From assembly GCF_020379485.1 (NCBI RefSeq), contig NC_063444.1, positions 7,140,652-7,204,651 of the forward strand: 64,000 nt of DNA, given 5' to 3'. Shown piece by piece: positions 35,288 through 45,802 of this stretch. This stretch comes from Brassica napus. Its lineage: Eukaryota; Streptophyta; Magnoliopsida; Brassicales; Brassicaceae. Under the pieces are notes generated by a model. The model saw only the letters and a program-made list of their open reading frames with translations, made no database searches and was not told the origin of the DNA. Position numbers and translations under genes: made by a program. Within the stretch, counting starts at the first letter, position 1, and each line of letters starts with the position of its first letter.

Positions 35288-35323
35288 TATTGTAAGAAGA
35301 CTACCTTCTCTGACGAGGAGTGA
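32141..35323 (+). CDS. Multi-RRM RNA-binding protein, copy 2 of duplicated array
   Basis: Exons: 32141-32211, 32294-32411, 32494-32579, 32683-32706, 32796-32904, 32997-33049, 33140-33257, 33347-33436, 33618-33688, 33775-33892, 33974-34062, 34156-34179, 34299-34392, 34506-34570, 34656-34776, 34886-34965, 35078-35110, 35203-35323. They join without a stop into 494 codons plus TGA. Four RRMs repeat those of copy 1, with all splice sites present, including the donor lost in copy 1 (gtacc after 33436). There is no start codon or promoter of its own. It can be translated only as a continuation of copy 1; a weak gtgatg donor at 32001 would join to 32141 in frame. The C-terminus is RYCKKTTFSDEE. Nuclear or cytoplasmic RNA binding is inferred from the RRM fold only. 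Confidence 0.7.
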
Positions 35324-36639
35324 AAGAAGATGAAGATGCTCTTCTCGGATTTATAACTTATTTTATATGTAATGCAAAGATTTCTTTCATCCCTAAATAC
35401 TCTGCTTTAGTTCGCCACTGCAATTGTTTGGTTTCTTTTCTTAGTCGCTTGCAAATATTGAAGACCTAATATGTATTTATTTGGCCTTAAAAACAAAGCG
35501 TGATACCAAATTTTCAGTTCCCATTTAAAAATGACTGTTTTGGTGCAGCCTTGTTTTTTTATTGGTCTTCTTTTTGTTTCTCACTATGCGTAACCCATTA
35601 CATTGTTTTGTGTTCATCTTCAACTTAATCCCGTCAAAGTGGTTTTGCCTGGAATTACATATTTGGTCATGTCAGGTTAATTGTTTTAGATCCTGCGACT
35701 GCGAGTCCATCACTGAAGAAGCTGTTAGATCCTGCGACTACTATTTGATCAGCTTCTATCTATCTCTTTGTAATTTTGGACTGCTAACATGAGATTTTTG
35801 TTAAACCTTTATATACATCCTACATTTCTCTTTTCCTTTTAAGTAAGTTGTTTAAAGACTTAACATGAGCGTAGACAGCAATTGGACCACCTAGCCTCAG
35901 ACTTATCTTTCAAATCCAATTCAACTCAAAAAGTCTCTGTGAGCTTGCCTTTTCATCGGAGAAAAGCACCACCTTGTCCTTGATTCTGAGGTCTTTCCTC
36001 CAGTTTACAGACACGGTTCACAGGGCAGACGACAATGATATCAAATAATTATTGTGAAACTTTTTGGACCAAAGTAATAAATGTGACATAGTGGTGAACC
36101 GCCGGTTCCACAACTGCAACTATTTTATACTAATCATTAAACTATAAATGAACATTACTTTGCAACTATTTTATATACACTCTCATCATCTTTCTGCTCT
36201 CTCAAAGTCTCCCTCTAGATATATTTGTATCTTTGTAGTCTGTGTTGTCCTATATTCGTTTTCCAGAGGAGAGAAAAGCACCAGAACTAGCCAACAATGG
36301 TGGTCGTTAGCACATTGTTCTGTCTGATGTTTTACGTTAAACGAGTTTCTAAATCCGATGTGAACTCAGATTCTGTTACTCGGACAAAGATCTTTACGTT
36401 GTTATTTTGTCGTGTGTATTATGACGATGAGTTAAGAAAGTTAACTAGACATATATATAGTAGCAAGGAAGAAGAATGAAGAATTGGATCTGAAAGAAGG
36501 CACTCGTTTGATTGAGGGTCTACATTGGGCGAGAGAGTTAAGGATCATGGATCTTAAATTTAATCAACACCAGTAAAGGGTCTCCCTCCACCCCCACTGC
36601 CTTTGTGATGCTACCTTTAAATTTTCGGAAACAGATACT
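35324..36639. other. 3' flank of the RRM locus and unassigned sequence
   Basis: The first about 450 bases look like transcribed 3' flank (T-rich, repeated gatcctgcgactgc / gatcctgcgactac at 35690 and 35730). An open frame at 36297-36479 (60 codons) has no recognisable features. No gene supported. Confidence 0.4.
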
Positions 36640-37200
36640 GATTCTCCGCCTCAGCCTCTGTTCCACATCGTTACTTGCGTATTTCCTCTTCAGAGTTGTC
36701 CATTTTCACCATCTTTTGCAACCTCTCGGTCTCTCGGTCTCCATTTTGTTGCGCTAACTTTTAGCTGAAGCATGTCTGCCTCTGCTTGCTTCAACCTCAC
36801 AATTCTCTCTAGCTCGTCTCTCTGAAGTTTCTTCTTCTGCCTCTCTGCTTGCAATTTTGCTACTTCTTTGGCTTTGGCTTCCAGCTCTCTATCGACACTC
36901 GACAGCTTCAGTGACATAGTGAAGAAAATGATTAGACTAATCAAAATAGTAGTCATTCATAAATAAAACAAAATATCATTATCTAAGATGATTCAACCAA
37001 ATCGCTATTCATCCTCCCAAGAAGCTCATCAGTCATCACGCTCCAGAATAGTATAGTACCTCTTGGATCTTTTCGTAATATCCCACGAACAAAGTTGAGT
37101 CTTCAATCAAAGATTCCGATCCCAGTTTGGTGCACATGGCTGAAACACGTCTTCCAATCCAGCGTCTGAGAAGGGCCATTGCATACATTGAGCAGCATTT
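36640..37200 (-). pseudogene. OBERON-type PHD protein fragment
   Basis: On the minus strand, CNGPSQTLDWKTCF is followed after a stop by LNFVRGILRKDPRG and LFWSVMTDELLGRMNSDLVE. Further along is ELEAKAKEVAKLQAERQ, KKLQRDELERIVRLKQAEAD and, in another frame, ERLQKMVKMDNSEEE. This is the order of the central region and coiled coil of OBERON proteins (nuclear PHD-finger regulators of meristems). Stops and frameshifts interrupt it, and the PHD finger is absent. Confidence 0.6.
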
Positions 37201-37792
37201 CTTTGTTTTCTATTCACTGAATCTTTCTCCCCGTGAGTTTTATCTCACATCACCGAATCTTTTTTCTACGCAAGTCCTTTTAACCCCATAGAACCAAACA
37301 AAAAAATCATAAAGAAAAAAGAAAATTAAAGTGAAAACTTCGTTGGGGTTTGGGTGTATACTTAAGAATGGTATCTCCGACCTGAAAGTGTATTGGAAGC
37401 CCAATCATTGGGACTTGTAGAAACATTAGCGGTGGGAACTAAACCAATGGAGTATGTATTGATGGGAAGAGACAGAAGCTTAAATCATTAAGACAGTAAT
37501 CAGCGGAAGAAACATTTATTTATAGACTATGTTTTGATTTTATAGGCCAGAGAGTTAACGACAATGGAAGATGTCTGGTTTTGGAGTAAAGTAAGGGGTT
37601 TAATAAAAAACTATATTGAGTTGGTACGGATAGAGAGGAAGATAGTGGAGTTGATTATATCTGTTAGTTACTTCCATTTCCAACTCCATTTATGCACACA
37701 AAAAAAAGTAGAAAAGCTCAGGTTAGCAACAGACCTTGTATGCTCATTGATCAACACAAAAGAGATCCTACGGTCTAAGCGAGTGATTGTTA

Positions 37793-38070
37793 GAGCATCT
37801 GCATTGAAGGTTCAATGTACACAGGTTCACACCATTCCAAAAAAAAAAAAATTATAATATTCTCATTTTTATGAACTCACCCCTTCCAGGTTCGCTGGGA
37901 TGAACTCGGTTCATCACTGTAATGCGGGCCCCACGCCACGTGGCGGCCCGCGATTGGTCCGCTTATTATTATTTTTTTTATTTTAAAAAAAAATCAAACG
38001 AAATAAATAAAAAAAAATAATAAAAAATTAAAGTTATGATCCTCCTCAAAGTTCATTGATGCAGATGCTC
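37793..38070. mobile_element. Harbinger-type MITE, 278 bp, TSD TTA
   Basis: GAGCATCTGCATTGAA at the left is mirrored by gatgcagatgctc at the right. TTA flanks both sides (37790-37792, 38071-38073). The GC-rich core (gcgggccccacgcc, ggcggcccgcgattggtcc) is the reverse complement of the core of the element at 5844, identifying the same family. Confidence 0.85.
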
Positions 38071-38073
38071 TTA

Positions 38074-39038
38074 CACCTTGTGCCCAAAATTGATGACTGC
38101 AACAAAACAAAAATTAACCACCAAAATTAGATTTAAGGTTTTAGTTTAGAATATAAGCACAGAGCAAACTGTCTAAACTACATAGTACATTTTCTGCTGT
38201 TATTCCCTTATCTTCGTCTTGGCCTTCATCCTCATCATCTTTCTTGTACTCATCATCTCTTCTTCATCAATCTCAGCATCATCAACCTCATGGTGACTTT
38301 ATATTGATTATGAATTATAAGTTGAGTGGTGATCACTCGGAGCTACAAATTTGGATGGGTAATGAATATAAATAAGTAAACAAAAATATGTAATGAGCTA
38401 TTTATATTTTCTTCTCATTTTTTTTAATTTCGTCGAAATGCTTACTTATGAAATTGAGCCGAATTTGATTAGTCTTTATAGTGTTTTGAGCATTTGTGAC
38501 CTGTTAGAGTTGGTTAGAGAATACAAGGCAGTCCATGGTTTTGCAATTAGGTTATGGTAGTTAACTGTAGTTCATTTACTATACGACAAAATATAGGTAT
38601 ATACAACACTAATACATCTATAGAAATTATTTCCTAACGAAATTTATCATAATGAACAACTGATGCACTATGACTACATCATGCTAAATGTTTGAAGTTT
38701 ATATGAAACTACATCTTTCTAGTTCAGTGTGCTATATGTTATTTTAACTAAGTGGAATAATTCACATAGAACATTTACATTATATATTATACTGTTATAT
38801 TTTATGGTTTTATCATGAAACTTTTGGACATATTATAATGTAATCTAATGTAATCAATCACAAAAGTGTTAGTGTTTATTGATTCCACTTAAATGCATTC
38901 ATATCATAAGTAATAACATATGTAATTTGAGCATGGAGAACATTACGTATCATCACTACTTTGCATGTTGTATAGATCACTATTTACTTATATTCCTAGT
39001 TAGTTGTATTTTGTTATGATTATGAAAAAATTCAATAG
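38074..39038. other. AT-rich spacer with a possible acidic coding scrap
   Basis: Minus-strand sequence at about 38185-38295 reads EVDDAEIDEEE, then in another frame EYKKDDEDEGQDEDKGITAE. Acidic low-complexity coding texture suggests a tiny gene fragment, too short to name. The rest is AT-rich and empty. Confidence 0.3.
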
Positions 39039-39053
39039 GATCTCGTTTCGCCA

Positions 39054-40278
39054 TTGTTTACTTTTTTTACAAGTCTAAGAGATGGTTCAAAGAAACCTCC
39101 CAGGCCCGCTTCCCTAGGTGCGCCGACTCCATGGATCTCCTACGCTTCAGCGTCGTCGTCGATCAATCCTCCTCCTTTTGAAGCAGCTCCTCTCCTTTTC
39201 CATGGCGTCGATGGTCATAGCTCCTCCTCCGTTGAAATCCAGACCTCCTCCCGATCCACCGCCGCGTACGTTTCCTCCTCTTGGTTCTCTCTCTCCGATT
39301 GAACCGCTGGAACCACCCGACCCTCCGGACTCTCCAGGCGCATTTCTCGTCCTCACACTTTATTGTTTCATCTTTGTCTCGCCCATCCGTTCTTCTCAAG
39401 CGCCTACCGAAACCCTAGATCTGGAGCTTCTCGTCCATTTTTGGGCAAATCAGCCCATACATGTTGGTGTTACTCTTGTGTACTCGAGCTTTATCTACTG
39501 CAATATGCAGTCTGTTTCATCGCCGGCGTGCAGAGTGGTGCCTCTCGGACCCTGTCCTGACTCTCCCAGTTTACTCTCTCTCTTGATCCTCCAGGTTTGC
39601 TCTAGCTCCTCCAAGCTCTATGGCTATTCGTTTATCAAATGGTATAGAGAGCTAGTTGAGCGGATTGCACTGGATTTGTGGATCTTAGCTTTCAACTGCA
39701 ATGTTCCGATAGACTTAATCTCCCTCGGTTCTTTTATGCTATTTAGTAGCACTTATGTCATCTTGATGCGACCATTTACTGCATTATGCAGTCCTGTTAC
39801 CATATTCAATCCGGTGGTTGTTGGTGCTGTTTTTTTTGTGTTCTCCTTGGTGGCAGGTTAAAGGAAAACTCACTGTTATGTATCCTCTGGTGAATATGAG
39901 TATGTCGGGTATTTATTTCCCAGCTGTTTCTTACTTGGAGCAGTGTGTTTTCCCAATATGTCCTCATATGTTGAGTGATTTGGATGAACAAGCATCACTG
40001 CTGGTATTGTAAGGACTTTCCTCCCAGCTAATGTTGCTCTTCTCTGCTAATGATGCAGAGCCTGTGGCCCTTTGGGTTACACAAGGAGGTGCAGTTCAAA
40101 AAGAAGTTTATGAGATCATTGTACGATTTCTTATGGTTTCTTTTTCTGAAATGTATTGTCAATCTATCTTTCTTTTAATCATGTGTTGGTTTGTTTTGAC
40201 TCTATGTGGCCTTGTTGTATCTTCTTCTAGAGGCTGAACTCTTTTAAGATCTAATATAAGTTTGGTTTGAACAAAAAA
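39054..40278 (+). mobile_element. Short non-LTR retroelement (LINE derivative) with 15-bp TSD
   Basis: gatctcgtttcgcca flanks the element exactly (39039-39053 and 40279-40293), and it ends in gaacaaaaaa, so it is a target-primed insertion on the plus strand. The 5' part encodes a Pro-rich stretch (APPPLKSRPPPDPPP, PPLGSLSPIEPLEPP) of the kind found at the start of LINE ORF1 in crucifers. There is no DUF4283, reverse transcriptase or endonuclease. The open frame at 39118-39861 is therefore read as element sequence, not a host gene. It looks like an internally deleted, non-autonomous LINE. Confidence 0.75.
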
Positions 40279-40596
40279 GATCTCGTTTCGCCAACTGCCT
40301 TGACCAATACATGAAGTCTTACGGAAATTTGGAACAACCCCAGCTTCTGTGTCCGCTATAAAGACCGCCCACGTGGGTGTTCATTTTTACTTTTATATTA
40401 GTCAAATTTTTAAATGTTTGGTAATATATATTTTTATCATTAACATAAAACATGTTATAGATTTATTATAGGTTTATAGATTCTCACTTTCTTATTAAAA
40501 TCAAGTGTTATTGGTTTGATGATTAAATAATTATATACAAAATCATTTGTTATTCAAAAAATTTAGATTTTAGTGATTCTACAAATCTGCTAAAGT

Positions 40597-40816
40597 AAGT
40601 GTTATTGGGAGTTGTATTCTTATCCTTTTAACTCACAAATCAAGATTTTGAGAATAATACATGTTTCTCTTGGATTCTTGAAATCATTACATTATTTTAT
40701 TCATAGATTTCACAATATACAAAATTCTCTACATCTCTTTCCAAAATTAACAAATCTCACAACTTTTCAAATCAATAAACTCTATAGAAATCTAAAAGTC
40801 CCACTAACACCCCCTT
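40597..40816. mobile_element. Possible MITE
   Basis: agtgttattgggagttgtat at the left is loosely mirrored by aaagtcccactaacaccc at the right. AT-rich interior, no target duplication fixed. Tentative. Confidence 0.3.
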
Positions 40817-41189
40817 ATACACACAATAATTTCTTTTAGATGCAATTATTTAATTATTTATAAGCCATCAATTTTATTAGCTGCTCATATATAATTTATT
40901 TAATTCAATTAGTATCAATTATATAAATATCTGACTAACAATGCTTGTATTTTGTAAAATATTTATAATATGAATACATTTGTTATTAGTTTTTAATGTA
41001 AATTAAATTATAAGATTATGATTAAAGCTAAAGAAAAGTGTACTACATAATACTATATTAAGCTATATTATCAAAACTTAAGTTAAATTCTTATTAAGTA
41101 AATTAAATGGATAAGATAATAAATGAGCCATAATATTAAGGGAATGTGAGATGAAGCTCAATTTGATTGATTGTAACAGATTATTCAAG

Positions 41190-41290
41190 AAAATTATATA
41201 TGATTTTTTTTTTGCTTAACAAAATTATATATAAACTTACCTAATTTTTTTTTGCTTAACAAAATTATATATAAACTTACCTAATTTTTT
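41190..41290. repeat. 40-bp tandem duplication next to a T-run micro-insertion
   Basis: A 40-bp unit (ttttgcttaac, then aaaattatatataaactt, then acctaa) is repeated with period 40. The first T-run plus gcttaac is flanked by aaaattatata on both sides (41190 and 41221), which could be a truncated retroposon tail with its target duplication, later duplicated in tandem. Confidence 0.5.
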
Positions 41291-41498
41291 TTTTGAGTTT
41301 GATCTCTTTCAGTCGGTCACTTAACCTAAACCTTTTCATCTTTCCAACTTCTCTCTTTTCTTTTTGCTAAAAGGTAAATATCATATTAGTGATAAAAAAA
41401 TTACAATAATGAAAACCTAGGAAATACTTTAATAAGGCAAACATAAAATAAAATAAATCAGAGGAACTGAAGAAACTTGAGATCTATTTATACTATTA

Positions 41499-41530
41499 CT
41501 AGGTGATTTTCCCGTGCTCAGGCACGGGTA
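41499..41530 (-). mobile_element. Helitron 3' terminus
   Basis: Read on the minus strand the sequence is a hairpin CCCGTGC-CTGA-GCACGGG, a short AAAATCAC spacer and CTAG, followed by T. A hairpin about 10 bases before CTRR and a flanking T is the Helitron 3' signature. The element extends to the right from 41499. Its 5' TC end was not found, so its length is unknown; it could include the gene fragments at 44.0-45.7 kb. Confidence 0.7.
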
Positions 41531-42839
41531 TAAATATTTATATAGTAAATATACTATAACAATTGATTGTTATTTATTTTTATTTTTAAATTAATTTATA
41601 ATTTGGATGCATAATTTAATTAATAATATTATATTACTTTAGTTAGACATATGGTTTTAGATATGTTATATATAGTTGAGTTTTTTTACAATCGATTTAG
41701 TTATCATTTGGAAATATAAGATTGTATTTATTTCTATAAATTCAACTATAATATTTTTTATAGAAAATGTATTAAAATTATGGCTAATTTTTCTTATTTC
41801 TTATTTGCATTTATGCTGGTTGTTGTATTAGATACGTAAATATATTTGAGAAAGATTATGTATAACTTAAGATACATTGTGCTCAGAATGAAAAATAAAA
41901 TAAAATAAAGTATCTGATTCCAAATTACATAAATTAATATAACAATAAATAAACATATATCAGTTTCTGTTACTTAATTATTTATGCAATCATCTAAGAA
42001 AATAGATAGATATATAAAATCTATTCTTTTACTTTGAAAATACATATTTTTTTATTTTTAAAAATTATGTTTTAAAAGAAATAATATTTTTTATTAATAT
42101 TAAGATTATATGTGTGAATTTTGTATTATGAAATCACATTATATACAAATATATTTCCATCTAAGAAAACATAGATATAGTTTTCTTACTCAAAATTATA
42201 TTTTATGTTATTAAAATATTTTTAAATGGAATATTTCTATTTTGTGAACTTTCCTTTTTAATGAAATCATATGATATATACATATATTTTCGTTTTGAAA
42301 ATTGTTTTTAAACCTTATAAATGTTTCCTTTTTATTATATATTTTATTTGGAAAATTCTTAAAAGGAAACTAAAAATAAAATTCAATATTAATATTTAAA
42401 TGTAATATATTTAATTCATTAAGGATATCAGTGTAAACAACAATCATGAAAGTTTACGTGAGCGCGATATATAAGAAACTGACTTCTCAAATGATATTAT
42501 AGAGTAGCGTGGAGTTATTATGATTTTCAAATATTAACTATTTTACTATTTTTTTGATGTTGTATTCTGAGTTGTATGTTTGTGTGAATAAATGAGTGCT
42601 TTGAGCTTCTGATATGCGTAATAGAATTTTTTCATATTTTTTTAGATAAATTATTTTATTGCAATGTTGATGTGAATATTTTTTGCGATATTTAATTTTT
42701 GTTGTTGTTTGTGTCCTTAACCAAAGTGATACTGATGCTTAACCATTTGTCTGGAAATAAAAAATAATGGCACAAAGAGTAACATATATCAAAATGTATC
42801 TAATTACGCATATTGTATATTTACACATATTTCCTAGAA

Positions 42840-43980
42840 AAAACCAGAAAACTATAAAATTTCCAAATAGATATTTAATACAGTTTTCAATTTCTTATAT
42901 TGTATAATTACTTATTATTTAGTTTATCTAATTTGTATATTTATTTATTCTGATTTTCTTGTTTTTATTTCACATGATAATATTACGATAGATGTTTAAC
43001 GTAATATTTCTATTTCTTATATTATGTATTTACTTATTATTTATTTTACTATACATTCGTTCAGATAAATGTTTAATGTGATTTTTATATTACTTATATT
43101 GTATATATATATTTATTATTTATCTTATATTGTATATTTACTTATCTAATATTATGACAGATGTTTAATGTAATATTTATATTTTTTATATTGTATATTT
43201 ACTTACTATTTACTTTACTATACATTTTTTAGATAAATGTTTAATTTAGTTTTTTCATTTTTTATATTGTATATTTGATTATTTTTTATTTTTCTTGTTT
43301 TGTATATTCATTTATTCTAAATTTCTTGCATTATATCAAATGATAATATTAAGATATTTATTTAATGGAATATTTTTTTGTTTAGTATATTTACTTATTA
43401 TTTATTTTTCTTATATGATATATTTACTCATTCTAATATTATGATAGATATTTAATGTAATATTATATTTCTTATGTTGTATATTTATTTACTATTTAAT
43501 AGATGTTTACTGTATAGTACTTATTATTTATTTTACTATACATTTTTAGATAGATGTTTATTTTAGTTTTTTATTTCTTATATTGTATCTTTACTTATTT
43601 TATTTTTCTTATATTGTACATTTACTTATTCCATTTTTTTCTTTCATATCAAATGATAATATTAGGTTAAATGTTTAATATAATATTTCTATTTCTTATA
43701 TTGTATATTTACTTATTCTAATATTACGATAAATGTTTAATATAGTATTTCTATTTAGTATATTGTATATTTAATTATTTTACTATATATATTTTAGATA
43801 GATGTTCAATTTAGTTTTTTTTTCATTTCTTAATTGTATATTTATTTATTATTTTTTCTTATATTGTATATTTACTTATTCTAATTTTTAATGTCAAATG
43901 ATAATATTATGATAGATGTTTAATATAATATTTCTATTTTTTATATTGTATATTTACTTATTATTTATTTTAGACAATAT
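42840..43980. repeat. AT-rich minisatellite array
   Basis: Imperfect copies of the words gatagatgtttaatgtaata, ttatattgtatatttactta and ttattttactatacatttt alternate for over 1 kb, with a composite period of roughly 100-130 bp. Related words recur at about 46400-46740. Such arrays are common inside crucifer Helitrons, consistent with the adjacent terminus. Confidence 0.7.
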
Positions 43981-44024
43981 TAGTATATCTAATCCGATTT
44001 TATATTTTCGATGAGAAAGCTTGT

Positions 44025-44235
44025 ATTGGATTGATAGGTCTCGTAAAAAGCTTTGCCAGTGTGTGATTTACAATGATTCTGCTCAACTCTCCGGATGCAG
44101 AGCCTGCGGAAACAGACCCAGCATGAAGAGGCCTTCATTTGCCACTTGCATGACCATTGGTTTTGCACAACGAAAACTTTGACAGGATCCTTAAGGTACC
44201 GCAACACCTATCAAAATTTTACCATTTTTGTTAAA
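44025..44235 (+). pseudogene. Ataxin-3 homologue (Josephin domain) gene fragment
   Basis: Plus-strand pieces: KALPVCDLQ, then in a shifted frame ILLNSPDAEPAETDP, then EEAFICHLHDHWFC, then after a deletion DRILKVPQHLSKFY. In plant ataxin-3 deubiquitinases the same blocks run KALEVWDLQ, NCPDAEPA, FICHLHDHWFC and APQHLSKFY (from memory). The His of the Josephin active site falls in the HDHWF block. Frameshifts, a stop and loss of the segment between WFC and the PQHLSKFY block make it non-functional. No introns are visible, and it lies in Helitron territory, so it is probably a captured fragment. Confidence 0.65.
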
Positions 44236-45723
44236 CATCAGCTCATATATTCAGATTGCTTCTTGTTGTTTGCTAAACTGCGACACTTGATGAGTCTTCA
44301 ACCATGCATCCACGACCAAATGCACACCGGACACATGAAGTCTTACATTTACAAAGAACTAAATAATCTATCAAACAAATATCTCGCAGATAGTGAGACA
44401 CCATGCGCTATAGCTCATTCCCAGCTCCATCCCTATGTAGCAAATCTATGTGTACTGACCAGAGGCTATCAATTCATCTAAAACAAATATTTATCCCTTA
44501 AATCAAGCCTTCAAGCCCAAGGCTGTCCACTGAGTTTTAAATTTCACTCCACGAAAAATCAACACCTCAAAATAATGATCATTACTAAATAACTATCTGA
44601 TAATTTCATATTTCTTGACGACAAAAGAAGCAATAATTCTTTTTCTCGTAGGAACTCAACAAAGTCTTACACAGAATTTATGCTTGTAAATTCTTTAGTT
44701 TGTTAAACACACAAACTCTTACAGAAATTACGTAAATCCTCATCTGCTCTGTAGCATAAAACAGAAATTGCTCATTGCACTGTTAATAAATTTTTAGTTC
44801 GAAAGAAATAGAATACTTTTTAATTTGCTCTGTGAGGAAACACAATATCTACGGCAATGGCTAATTCTCATGATCCGATCATACATCATATAACGAAGAT
44901 GAAGTCAAAATTCTTAAAGCATGCATCTAAGTGGGGCCGTGCCTGTTTTCAGATAAGCATTGAGCATGATTGTGTTGAAACTCAGCCACTTACCAAACTG
45001 TTTGCGTCCACGTCTTCTTCTGAAGGTTCCAGCCCCTTTTACCTCAGTGACCTTTTTCCTTATGATAACAGTGCCATGAATGGTGTTTGAGTGTTTTGCT
45101 CGCTATCTTCATGCTTCTTTTAAGTGTTCTGCTTCATTTGCTCTCCTCTCTTCCTCTGCATGACTTCATACATTCGCTGAAATAATTAATGTTTCAAATT
45201 TGCGTTTACATGAAAAATAAAATAAATACTTCTCATTTAAAACTTGGCTTCTGTTGCTTTGAAATTAGTATGAAATTTTTAGAATATTACAGCAAGGTTA
45301 CGACAACATCATAGGCACGACCATAGGCTGAATCTTCTGGCAGCTTACAGTCTTGCACAATAAGTGAATTTCAGAAAACCTGTTACCTACCATCAATAAG
45401 AGAGTTAACAATAACCAAGTGCTGTAATAATGTACTGAGATCACCTCGAACACAATAGTCCAGGACAAACCACATGTGAGAAGTAGCTTCGTACCTGAGC
45501 CCATAAAACGATAATCAGAAACAATTAAATATAGAGAGACAGATAATTGTCTAGACAATCGCAAGTCTTTACCATGCGGAACTTGAGCACTTTTGGATGA
45601 TTTAAGGAGTGCGGATCCTGACCTGAAAAGAGGTGAAGAATTACCAAACTTGTCAACATCGACCGAGACGGACTTGTGCATAGTATCGTGAAACATTTGA
45701 ATGGGTCCCACTTGGCGGGACCC
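44236..45723. other. Unidentified gene-like fragments
   Basis: Base composition here is markedly less AT-rich than the surrounding repeats. Open frames occur at 44857-45090 plus (ends STSSSEGSSPFYLSDLFPYD) and 45298-45711 minus (starts near IQMFHDTMHKSVSVDVDKFG). I do not recognise them. They may be captured exon pieces in the same Helitron. The stretch ends in a perfect 7-bp hairpin, gggtccc-acttggc-gggaccc, at 45703-45723. Confidence 0.35.
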
Positions 45724-45747
45724 TCTTTTCCAATGTTTTCTTTCTAT

Positions 45748-45802
45748 ATGTACATATATGTTTGTTTTTTTTTTTTGAAAAAAATGTACATATATGTTTG
45801 TT
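45748..45802. repeat. Poly-T micro-insertion with 19-bp target duplication
   Basis: atgtacatatatgtttgtt occurs at 45748-45766 and 45784-45802, separated by 17 bp: ten T then gaaaaaa. On the minus strand the insert reads as a short end plus poly-A. Interpreted as an extremely truncated LINE tail. Confidence 0.5.

Noticed and set aside
37564..37857. A 97-codon plus-strand gene
   Set aside because: Its 3' third runs into a Harbinger-type MITE and the rest has no recognisable feature.
39118..39861. A novel 247-residue Pro-rich membrane protein gene
   Set aside because: The frame lies wholly within a retroelement bounded by a 15-bp target duplication; overlapping frames on both strands are equally open at the 5' end.
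42840..43980. A CRISPR-like repeat array
   Set aside because: Repeats are imperfect, AT-rich and lack regular unique spacers; this is eukaryotic nuclear DNA.
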